Positions 1 to 4,575 of a DNA stretch of 5,354 nt are shown piece by piece; position 1 is the first letter of the stretch, and each line of letters starts with the position of its first letter. The translations under genes and the position numbers were made by a program. The notes beneath the pieces were generated by a model. That model was not told where the DNA came from. It saw only the letters and a program-made list of their open reading frames with translations, and searched no databases. Origin of the DNA: an uncultured Eubacteriales bacterium (lineage in GTDB: Bacteria; Bacillota; Clostridia; Oscillospirales; Ruminococcaceae); contig CAUHFD010000193.1 in NCBI GenBank assembly GCA_959605275.1, positions 1-5,354 on the forward strand, given 5' to 3'.

Positions 1-2
1 TG

Positions 3-200
3 AGAGGGGTACGGGTGGCGGAGCAGGAAATGCCGGTGTACAACAAAGCTCCGTCCACCTGGTATCGCCAGTACGGATACGGGATACTGGCAGGGCTGAT
101 TGCGGCAGTTCTGCTGATGAGTATCCCGTTTTTTATACGGCACAGAAGGAGAAAATTTCCACACAAAGGCACTCAGATTGTTGAAAATGGCAATGATTAA
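3..200 (+). CDS. C-terminal end of a probable class C sortase (5' end outside window)
   Basis: The frame is open to the left edge, so this is the tail of a longer protein. The GTG at 15 is probably internal. The first residues read RGVRV, which fits the end of the 'RLLVRG-R-(V/I)' strand that follows the catalytic Arg in class C sortases. After about 15 polar residues comes one hydrophobic membrane segment (YGILAGLIAAVLLMSIPFFI, about 78-137), then a basic stop-transfer cluster RHRRRK and a short polar tail. A C-terminal membrane anchor with the basic side inward, placing the upstream domain outside the cell, is typical of class C (pilin-polymerizing) sortases. The catalytic His, Cys and Arg lie outside the window, so the family call is an inference from about 66 residues. 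It could be another exported protein with a C-terminal anchor. Confidence 0.55.
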   Translation, partial: RGVRVAEQEMPVYNKAPSTWYRQYGYGILAGLIAAVLLMSIPFFIRHRRRKFPHKGTQIVENGND

Positions 201-202
201 AC

Positions 203-265
203 AAGGAGTATATGCTTCACTCGGTGTTAAGACAGCTTAGGATAAATCTTCAGGATATATCCTAA
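203..265 (+). pseudogene. Ribosome-binding site and 17-codon stub after the sortase-like gene
   Basis: An AAGGAG Shine-Dalgarno sequence (203-208) starts three bases after the preceding stop codon. An ATG at 212 follows at close spacing. The frame gives only MLHSVLRQLRINLQDIS and then TAA at 263-265. The position and ribosome-binding site look like the start of the next operon gene. Neither of the other two frames continues with a sizeable ORF, so the gene body appears to be missing. A tiny translated leader peptide is the alternative. The sequence is too short to assign a family. Confidence 0.4.
237..265. repeat. Perfect 8-bp inverted repeat over the stub's 3' end
   Basis: The arms ttaggata (237-244) and tatcctaa (258-265) are perfect reverse complements with a 13-base loop. 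No T-run follows on the plus strand, so an intrinsic terminator is not well supported. It could be a weak terminator of the sortase-side transcript or a protein-binding site. Confidence 0.45.
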
Positions 266-318
266 TCCGTTTGGCAAACGATTGCTATCTAAGTTTTTAT
301 TCTTGAATACAACCGAAG

Positions 319-351
319 GCCGTAAATCAGCCTTTTGGACTGTTTTACGGC
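319..351. terminator. Hairpin between convergent genes, candidate bidirectional terminator
   Basis: The outer arms gccgtaaa (319-326) and tttacggc (344-351) pair perfectly. Inside them, cag/ctg and cc/gg can add further pairs around a short loop. The site lies between the rightward sortase-side genes and the leftward toxin cassette that ends at 394, where a shared terminator is expected. Neither side has a clean T-tract: plus-strand downstream is ttataat and minus-strand downstream is ccttcgg. Function is therefore inferred from position and stem quality. Confidence 0.45.
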
Positions 352-393
352 TTATAATATCGGTGTTTAGAAAATACAATATCTCTGTTTTGC

Positions 394-657
394 CTATATA
401 TTCTGTGTTGCGTTCAACGCCTGCTGCATAATTTCATCAGCCTGACTTTCGTATCCATTATGAAGGACCTTGTTAATTTCTTCGTGTTGAAAGAAAACAT
501 TATAATCGTCCCCCATATTTCCTTCCGGATAAAAGCAGGCGACATAATCCCAAAGTATATCAGATTCATTCTGGATTTGCTTGCGTCCATATATCATCAG
601 CGGCCGATTACCGTTAACCAGAGTAACCACAGTACCAATTGGATAGTATTTCATCAT
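394..657 (-). CDS. DUF4176 family protein (T7SS/LXG-associated)
   Basis: The 87-residue product begins MMKYYPIGTVV and continues with a strand-rich core (LVNGNRPLMIYGRKQ), then DYVACFYPEGNMGDDYNVFF and an HEEINKV..GYE segment. That order, 'PIGTVV – PLMI.GR – DY..C.YPEG – F.HE.I..V...GY', is characteristic of DUF4176. Length is normal for the family and no transmembrane segment is visible. DUF4176 genes are recurrent neighbours of LXG-type T7SS toxins and have been proposed to act as toxin-associated chaperone or adaptor proteins. That role is family knowledge, not shown here. Two ATG codons are adjacent (657 and 654). The GGAAG ribosome-binding site is better spaced for the second. The gene starts 13 bases after the preceding stop codon, so it is probably the last gene of the minus-strand operon. 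Confidence 0.85.
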   Translation of the reverse strand: MMKYYPIGTVVTLVNGNRPLMIYGRKQIQNESDILWDYVACFYPEGNMGDDYNVFFQHEEINKVLHNGYESQADEIMQQALNATQNI

Positions 658-670
658 TTCACTTCCTTCG

Positions 671-1384
671 TTAATTTACGATTTCTAAAATACAATTGTG
701 CTGTTCCAGCACTTTTTTGATGCGCCAGACAAGTTGGGTTTCCGGATAAAGGGCGGGATTTATTTGAATATAAAAACGGTTGATACAGTTATCAAAATAG
801 GCATCCGGCCAGAGCCAGACCGCTTTGTTTTCGGAAATCAAGTCCGATTGGATATTCTCTATCGAATCTGATAGGGAATAGTCGACCTTATAGCCGGTAG
901 TGGATAACAAACTGGTGAATTTGTTGTTGCCATATTCCTGCCAATCTTGGATTCTACTGTTCACAGATCGGTAAACGTCCTCCAACAGTTCAGCATCGCC
1001 GTTCGGGACGATTTCACGCAGATAGTGGGTAACACGTCTCCGTTTGACATCTTTTATTTTGATATCGTCCAGCCAGCCATTATCCCAATCCGATCCCTGT
1101 AATTTCCGACGATAGTCTACGGTATATGGTATCCAGTACTTGCCGTAGTGATTGCGAAACCGCTTTCGGTAAAGAAATTCGACGATTCGGAACGTCAGAT
1201 CGTGCGTAACGAGGGTTCCTTCCAACAAAGCCATCATCAATGGGACAATGAATGCTTCCATTGTGTGATCGTGTTCATCATCCGGATTATCTACCGTCAA
1301 ATCATAGCTTGTCCAGTCTAGCGTGCTTTCTTTTGCATTCCTATACAGATACAATGGCGTTTTTTTGTATTCAGATTGTTTCAT
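671..1384 (-). CDS. Unrecognised 237-residue soluble protein in the toxin cassette (possible immunity protein)
   Basis: I do not recognise a family. The protein is soluble, with no signal peptide or membrane segment, and is rich in Trp and Tyr. Its N-terminus is acidic (about residues 29-42, DNPDDEHDHT). A basic middle follows: RKRFRNHYGKYW near 72-85 and KDVKRRR near 110-117. The C-terminal part is mixed. A GTG at 1393 would extend it by three residues but overlaps the AAGGAG ribosome-binding site. The ATG at 1384 lies eight bases after that site and is preferred. It sits 22 bases downstream of the toxin-like gene's stop and 13 bases before DUF4176, so co-transcription is likely. In polymorphic toxin cassettes this position often holds the immunity gene. 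That role is inferred from position only; a secretion accessory role is equally possible. Confidence 0.75.
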   Translation of the reverse strand: MKQSEYKKTPLYLYRNAKESTLDWTSYDLTVDNPDDEHDHTMEAFIVPLMMALLEGTLVTHDLTFRIVEFLYRKRFRNHYGKYWIPYTVDYRRKLQGSDWDNGWLDDIKIKDVKRRRVTHYLREIVPNGDAELLEDVYRSVNSRIQDWQEYGNNKFTSLLSTTGYKVDYSLSDSIENIQSDLISENKAVWLWPDAYFDNCINRFYIQINPALYPETQLVWRIKKVLEQHNCILEIVN

Positions 1385-1406
1385 CGCTCCCACTCCTTTT
1401 TGTCTG

Positions 1407-2129
1407 TTAATCCTTCATCGTTGCATCTACGATTTCATCACCGGCCCAACTACCTAACAATCCACCGGCAATTCCGCCAACAACACCACCGATGAAGCCG
1501 CCGATTACATTGCCTGCTCCCGGAAACACACTGCCGATCAGCGTCCCCAATGCTGCTCCGCCTTTTGCGCCGGCCCAGGCACCAGCCCAGCTTCCGCCGA
1601 TTCGTGCTGCCGATGATACGGTTTTCTTGCCAAGATGTCCGTCGTCCTGATAGTCGTCATAGACGGTTGTTCCGAAGTCGACAGTGTCCACGACAGCACC
1701 GACAACCGCAACTGCTTTACCACCTTTTTTGACGATTTTTCCGACATCATCGAAGTTTTTGAAGGCGTCATAGACGGATTGGGGGATTTTTTTATGGTCC
1801 AACGCATTTGCAAGCTTCGTCTGGAACACATTAGCATTTGGTTTGGATTTTACATTGATATGTGGTAACGGCTTTGTTCTTCCCGATTTAGTATTAAAGC
1901 CATGACTATCAAATTCAAACAACCTTGTGTTTGTTTTGTTATCAAATAAATAGTGACGCACTGTACCGTCTTTTAATGTTTTGGGTTTCATGACAATATT
2001 GGTATATTTCGTTTGCAACAAATCCATATTTCCAGAAAAAGGAGCAAGACCGGTAAAAACATCTCCAAGCCAGGTGTTGTGCGGCGACAAACTTCCATCT
2101 TTTGCGTCTTCTAAATATAGAGCAGTCAA
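1407..2129 (-). CDS. Toxin-like protein with C-terminal glycine-zipper domain, orphan C-terminal part of a T7SS-type effector
   Basis: From the TTG at 2129 the product has 240 residues. Residues 50-95 contain a compact GTVRHYLFD ... FEFDSHGF ... PLPHINV segment whose His59, His76 and His90 could be catalytic or metal-binding. Residues 135-160 are a small hydrophobic stretch and a VYDDY segment. Residues about 168-235 are a long Gly/Ala/Trp repeat (GGSWAGAWAGAKGGAALG, then repeated GGxxGG), a glycine-zipper tail common at the ends of LXG/T7SS effectors and some pore-forming toxins. No LXG helical N-terminus is present. The frame stays open upstream to 2237 and the extra 36 codons (NPDDLFGWRCAEKIGIPINF...) look coding, but contain no ATG or GTG. 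The TTG start has no convincing ribosome-binding site. The true start is therefore unresolved, and this is probably a truncated or frame-displaced gene. Toxic activity is inferred. Confidence 0.6.
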   Translation of the reverse strand: MTALYLEDAKDGSLSPHNTWLGDVFTGLAPFSGNMDLLQTKYTNIVMKPKTLKDGTVRHYLFDNKTNTRLFEFDSHGFNTKSGRTKPLPHINVKSKPNANVFQTKLANALDHKKIPQSVYDAFKNFDDVGKIVKKGGKAVAVVGAVVDTVDFGTTVYDDYQDDGHLGKKTVSSAARIGGSWAGAWAGAKGGAALGTLIGSVFPGAGNVIGGFIGGVVGGIAGGLLGSWAGDEIVDATMKD

Positions 2130-2179
2130 TAATTTCAGTAAGTCTTCTTCATTTTCAACCTTAAAGTTGATTGGAATGC

Positions 2180-2231
2180 CTATTTTTTCTGCACAACGCC
2201 AGCCGAATAGGTCATCCGGATTTTTCCTCCT
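2180..2231 (-). other. Strong ribosome-binding site and ATG in the wrong frame ahead of the toxin-like gene
   Basis: On the minus strand a perfect AGGAGG (2231-2226) is followed ten bases later by an ATG at 2215. That ATG opens only 11 codons (MTYSAGVVQKK) and stops at TAG (2182-2180), directly after a run of six A residues (2188-2183). The toxin-like frame is offset by -1 from this ATG. A -1 slip on the A-run would join the ATG to IGIPINF... and on into the toxin-like protein. A lost or gained base is the simpler explanation. Confidence 0.5.
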
Positions 2232-2234
2232 TTC

Positions 2235-2263
2235 ATTTTAACATAGTTTTTGAACGGTGTAAA
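2235..2263 (-). promoter_or_regulatory. Sigma-A-type promoter candidate for the toxin cassette
   Basis: Read on the minus strand, a -35 box TTTACA (2263-2258) and a -10 box TAAAAT (2240-2235) are separated by exactly 17 bases, each one mismatch from consensus. It points into the 1407-2237 frame. The expected start of transcription (about 2228) would fall within the AGGAGG ribosome-binding site, which is unusually close and argues for some caution. Confidence 0.5.
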
Positions 2264-2278
2264 TCACAAGTTCGGTGT

Positions 2279-2363
2279 TCAACCGCTGTCGAGGAATGCA
2301 ATATCATTCATGTTATCACCTTCTCCCCATATCACTATAAGTGATTTTGTAGAGGACAAACAA
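2279..2363 (-). other. Promoter-like site and strong ribosome-binding site feeding a 10-codon stub
   Basis: On the minus strand, TTGTTT (2363-2358) and TATAGT (2339-2334) form a possible promoter with an 18-base spacer. Next comes GAGAAGG (2325-2319), and an ATG at 2311 opens MNDIAFLDSG before TGA at 2281-2279. The well-formed initiation signals with almost no coding sequence suggest either the surviving start of a deleted gene, possibly the missing N-terminal part of the toxin, or a short leader peptide. The 6-bp inverted repeat atcact/agtgat (2331-2345) overlaps the -10 box and could be an operator. Confidence 0.35.
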
Positions 2364-2395
2364 GGGCAAGATTAAAAAAGATTGATACTTTGTTG

Positions 2396-2428
2396 TAATC
2401 ACCTCTATGCTATGACAACCGGTGATTA
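2396..2428. repeat. 8-bp inverted repeat hairpin
   Basis: taatcacc (2396-2403) and ggtgatta (2421-2428) are perfect reverse complements around a 17-base loop, followed on the plus strand by attaaaaaag. No clean terminator T-tract is present on either strand. Role unknown. Confidence 0.5.
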
Positions 2429-2466
2429 ATTAAAAAAGCAATGAAATGAATAATAACAGAGGTCGT

Positions 2467-2533
2467 TTTGTGTGCACGGGAACCCGTGGATAGAAAAGGG
2501 TCTCTTTTTTATTGAGGCAATCGTGCACATAAA
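2467..2533. repeat. Long stem with nested hairpin (structured RNA candidate)
   Basis: The outer arms are tgtgcacg (2471-2478) and cgtgcaca (2522-2529). With one G-U pair, three more T-A pairs extend the stem to 2467/2533, about 12 pairs in all. Nested near the left arm, cacggg (2475-2480) and cccgtg (2483-2488) form an alternative 6-bp stem with a two-base turn that competes with the outer arm. A further gggtctc/gagacc complement (2498-2504 with 2551-2556) offers a third pairing. Mutually exclusive stems resemble regulatory or guide RNAs, but no known family is recognised. Confidence 0.45.
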
Positions 2534-2545
2534 TTTCTCTCTGCC

Positions 2546-2584
2546 GGAAGGAGACCAGCTATGAAAAGTCAAGATAAAAATTAA
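2546..2584 (+). other. Strong plus-strand ribosome-binding site with a 7-codon ORF
   Basis: GGAAGGAG (2546-2553) is followed seven bases later by ATG (2561). The frame reads MKSQDKN and ends at TAA (2582-2584), overlapping the minus-strand stop codon of the IS110 remnant. The arrangement suggests a gene start cut off by the IS110 insertion. It may instead be part of the conserved terminal sequence of the IS element, or chance. Confidence 0.3.
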
Positions 2585-3237
2585 AACTTAACAAGTCGAC
2601 TTGCATCAAACAAAACATCGTGTTTTAGGAGCTTAAAAATAACGCGAACAAGTTTATGAGCGATATGACCTAAAGCACCGTAGTGGCTGAGACCTTGAGA
2701 AAGTTTCAGTTGGTAATAATCGTAAAAGGTATCATTGTTCAGAGTGAGTTGCCAAGCAGAATTGATTATAGCAAAGCGAAGCATTTTAGAGCCGCGTTTA
2801 GACATTTTTGTGGAACGGGCTTTGAAATTTCCGGATTGACAAACGGTAGGATCAAGACCGGCATAAGCAAGAAGTTTACAGGGAGAAGCAAATCGGTCAA
2901 TATTGCCGATTTCACCTAAAATCATAGCACCATCAATTGCACCGATTCCGGGAATTGACATAATAACGGAATCCAATTCGCTCATGGTAGATTTAATGAC
3001 CTTTTCAATCTCATCAATTTGCTGTTCTAATAGTTCGATCTGTTGAATGGTTTGAACTATTTGGATGGATATGTAGGGGTTCTTCACTCCTACGGAGGAT
3101 TTAGCCAGACTTTTTAAGGCTTTGGCCGTACTTCTCGCAAAGCGTCCACGAGACGCATTTGAAAGGAGCCTGCTTAAACAATCTAAGCGTAAAGCGGCTA
3201 TCTCTGCGGCTGAAGAACACCGTTTCAAAAGCGTATA
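2581..3237 (-). pseudogene. IS110-family transposase, 3' half only
   Basis: The product counted from the TTG at 3228 has 215 residues. A SNASRGRF block is at 23-30, a glutamine-rich coiled-coil linker at about 58-85, and SIPGIGAIDGAMILGEIGNI at 91-110. LLAYAGLDPTVCQSGNFKARSTKMSKRGSKMLR follows at 119-151. This is the Transposase_20 domain with its helix-hairpin-helix 'PGIG' and the SG...K.GS..LR catalytic-serine region. The N-terminal RuvC-like DEDD domain, about the first half of the usual roughly 400-residue protein, is absent. Family-like sequence (YTLLKRCSSAAEIAAL) continues in frame upstream of the TTG to about 3237 and then becomes relaxase sequence. The element is therefore truncated and cannot make active transposase. 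Confidence 0.9.
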
Positions 3238-3794
3238 GCAGGAATAAGCCGGTCAATAGCGATTTTCAGCCTTTGTTTGTAGCTTGTCCCTTTGCGCTGC
3301 GCGTCCCACTCGGCATAGTGCTTTCCCCGATCCGCGCTGGGGATCACAACGGACAATCCGTTTCCCTTGCACAGTCTGTCACTCGTCCTGCGGATAAAAC
3401 CATAGCTTTTCCGATTGGAGATATACTTCTTATGCTCGGTAAAATCCACGGCACAGAAAATCAGGCGGTTATGCACATGGCCTTTGTCAATATGGGTAGT
3501 CAGCACATATTCATATTTACCGCCAAGGATGCTGTCGGCAAGCTGCCGCCCGATCTCATGGGCTGCTTCCGGCGTAACCTCGCCCGGTTCAAATGCCTGT
3601 ATCAGGTGATGGGCAAGGTTATTACCCTTATTCATTGCCCGCAGCCGCGTTTTCTCAAACTCAATGTCTGCGGTTTCCACCGCGCAGCCGAAAGAGGATA
3701 CATACAGTTTATCGTCTGTCTTTGCCGGATTGGTAATGTAGTCAATGGCTTTCTTCAAGGTGCTTTTGATAGGATGGATCTTTGTGACAGCCAT
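3225..3794 (-). pseudogene. MOB relaxase (MobA/VirD2-like), 3'-truncated by IS110 junction
   Basis: Relaxases nick oriT and carry the strand during conjugation or mobilization. The 189 residues hold the N-terminal catalytic part. The nucleophile candidate is Tyr19 in AIDYITNP. Motif II is AHHLIQAF (61-68), and the metal-binding motif is HIDKGHVHN (101-109). A YISNRKSY...SDRLCKGNGLSV segment follows at 124-149. In close relatives the last motif normally reads HNH, whereas here it is HNR (Arg110); the HxH pair itself is intact. Normal relaxase sequence runs to DRLIPA (181-186). The last codons, IRF and stop, come from fused IS110 DNA. The usual C-terminal helicase, primase or coiled-coil half is missing. 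The start at 3794 overlaps mobC by 40 bases, as is normal for this pair. Confidence 0.9.
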
Positions 3795-4084
3795 ATTTCA
3801 TTCAGCACCCCCTTCATATCCTCAATGTCCTGCGCATAGATTGTCCCCGTTGCATTGATGCGCCGGGCAATCTGATTGATATTTGCACCGATCTTTTGCA
3901 GCTCGCAGGTATGTGCTTTTATGTCACTATAATCCAGCATTATCACATAGCCATCAATAAGCATTTTACGGGCATAGACGGAGAAGCAGCGCGTCCTCAT
4001 CTGCTGCATTTTCTTCTCAATCAATGCCCGTTCCTCTGCGGTGACAGGGACACGCAGCACAATGTTCCGCTTTCGGTTTGCCAT
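3755..4084 (-). CDS. mobC: Plasmid mobilization relaxosome protein MobC
   Basis: This 109-residue accessory protein helps a relaxase open and recognise oriT. The N-terminus (residues 1-48, RNIVLRVPVTAEERALIEKK...YARKMLIDG) is a ribbon-helix-helix-type DNA-binding region. Residues 65-77 (IGANINQIARRIN) are the signature MobC motif, and the remaining C-terminal helix is predicted to mediate oligomerization. Length is normal and no lesion is visible. A plausible AAAGGA ribosome-binding site lies about ten bases upstream of the ATG at 4084. Its 3' end overlaps the relaxase start by 40 bases, implying translational coupling. It is the only apparently intact mobilization gene here. Without a complete relaxase it may survive as a repressor or oriT-binding remnant. 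Confidence 0.92.
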   Translation of the reverse strand: MANRKRNIVLRVPVTAEERALIEKKMQQMRTRCFSVYARKMLIDGYVIMLDYSDIKAHTCELQKIGANINQIARRINATGTIYAQDIEDMKGVLNEIWLSQRSILSKAP

Positions 4085-4086
4085 TC

Positions 4087-4222
4087 GTTCACCGTCCTTT
4101 CCGTTTCCAATAAGGGTTTGGGATTATCCCAACAAGCAATGCCCCGGCAGGGGCATTTTCGGGAGTGTGGCTACACTCCCTATGCTTGCTACGGTATCTC
4201 TTTTCTTACTACTACGGTGAAC
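4087..4222. other. Candidate oriT/control region with three consecutive hairpins
   Basis: Directly upstream of mobC, three perfect inverted repeats follow one another. They are ttggga/tcccaa (4118-4132, 3-base loop), aatgcccc/ggggcatt (4138-4157, 4-base loop, then TTTT-like tail) and gggagtgt/acactccc (4161-4180, 4-base loop). The last two are enclosed by caagca (4133-4138) and tgcttg (4183-4188), forming a potential three-way junction. A 9-bp inverted repeat, gttcaccgt (4087-4095) and acggtgaac (4214-4222), flanks the whole block. Relaxosome genes commonly have oriT just upstream of mobC, so this is the natural candidate. The second hairpin could also act as a terminator. Activity is inferred. 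Confidence 0.5.
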
Positions 4223-4279
4223 ACCCTGCGTTTTTCCAAACCCATAAGAAAAAGTTCAAGAACAATTCACGCCGAATTC

Positions 4280-4308
4280 TTGAAAAACTGCGGATATTCG
4301 TATATAAA
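4280..4308 (+). promoter_or_regulatory. Sigma-A-type promoter for the HTH-LuxR gene pair
   Basis: TTGAAA (4280-4285) and TATAAA (4303-4308) are separated by exactly 17 bases. The expected transcript start (about 4315) precedes the GGAGGTG ribosome-binding site (4334-4340) and the ATG at 4345. An imperfect inverted repeat (caagaa-ttc near 4257-4268 with gaattcttg 4274-4282) overlaps the -35 box and could be an operator. Confidence 0.6.
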
Positions 4309-4309
4309 G

Positions 4310-4317
4310 TATCCTGT
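4310..4317 (+). other. Match to the P-type nic consensus
   Basis: TATCCTGT at 4310-4317 matches the YATCCTG|Y nick-site consensus of RP4/Ti-type oriTs exactly. It lies in the loop of an imperfect inverted repeat (atataaag 4302-4309 and cttatat 4321-4327). A second near match, CACCCTGC (4222-4229), differs at one consensus position and lies beside the ggtgaacacc hairpin (4216-4225). An eight-base match can arise by chance, so the assignment is tentative. Confidence 0.3.
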
Positions 4318-4344
4318 TAGCTTATATCCTCACGGAGGTGCGAT

Positions 4345-4575
4345 ATGAACGGGATCAAGAGCTATATCTCCATACGGGAAACATCCTACCGCTGGGGCGT
4401 GTCAGAGCGGCGTGTCAACCAATACTGCGCCGAAGACCGTATCCCCGGCGCGTCCCGGTTCGGGCGCTCATGGGCGATTCCCGAGAACGCGGAGAAACCC
4501 GCTGACCCGCGCAAAGCAAAGATAAGCAAAACAATCCGGAGGTACGCGTCATGCCAAAACCGAAATGGAGCCTGA
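4345..4575 (+). CDS. Small helix-turn-helix (excisionase/MerR-like) DNA-binding protein
   Basis: The 76-residue protein has one winged HTH: YISIRETSYRWGVSERRVNQYCAEDRI (residues 7-33) is the helix-turn-helix and RFGRSWAIPENAEKP (38-52) the wing. The remainder is a short basic tail. This matches the HTH_17/excisionase-like family widespread in clostridial mobile elements. It probably recruits itself to local promoters or acts as a recombination directionality factor. A GGAGGTG ribosome-binding site four bases before the ATG supports the start, and a 17-base-spaced promoter lies upstream. The last 25 bases overlap the LuxR-type gene in another frame, indicating coupled expression. It diverges from mobC, so the intervening region may be controlled by it. 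No lesion is seen. Confidence 0.85.
   Translation: MNGIKSYISIRETSYRWGVSERRVNQYCAEDRIPGASRFGRSWAIPENAEKPADPRKAKISKTIRRYASCQNRNGA

Larger units (their letters stand above)
2241..2580. other. 340-base non-coding, structure-rich region between the toxin cassette and the IS110 remnant
   Basis: No convincing protein gene lies here. The stretch is AT-rich and holds two promoter-like sites near its left end, an 8-bp inverted repeat (2396-2403 with 2421-2428) and a larger hairpin system at 2467-2533. It also has a direct repeat attaaaaaag (2371-2380 and 2429-2438) and two mini-ORFs with strong ribosome-binding sites (2311 minus, 2561 plus). Part of it may be the end of the IS110 element. The element's outer boundary cannot be placed because no target duplication is expected for this family. 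Confidence 0.5.

Noticed and set aside
460..720. Plus-strand ORF opposite DUF4176
   Set aside because: DUF4176 is recognised on the minus strand with a proper ribosome-binding site; the overlapping frame is chance.
1981..2241. 86-codon plus-strand ORF opposite the toxin-like gene's 5' part
   Set aside because: Shadow frame without a ribosome-binding site; the minus-strand frame has the coherent protein and the continuing reading frame.
2371..2438. Direct repeat attaaaaaag twice, as a possible target-site duplication or iteron
   Set aside because: Only two AT-rich low-complexity copies, 58 bases apart, with dissimilar flanks; IS110 elements also do not normally make such duplications.
2426..2530. 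34-codon minus-strand ORF (MCTIASIKKRPFS...)
   Set aside because: It has only a weak purine stretch ahead of the ATG and coincides with the stem arms, so its order is better explained by RNA/DNA structure.
3159..3839. 226-codon plus-strand ORF opposite the relaxase
   Set aside because: It is antisense to the well-supported relaxase, spans the relaxase/IS110 fusion, and its protein has no domain-like pattern; long antisense frames are common in GC-rich genes.
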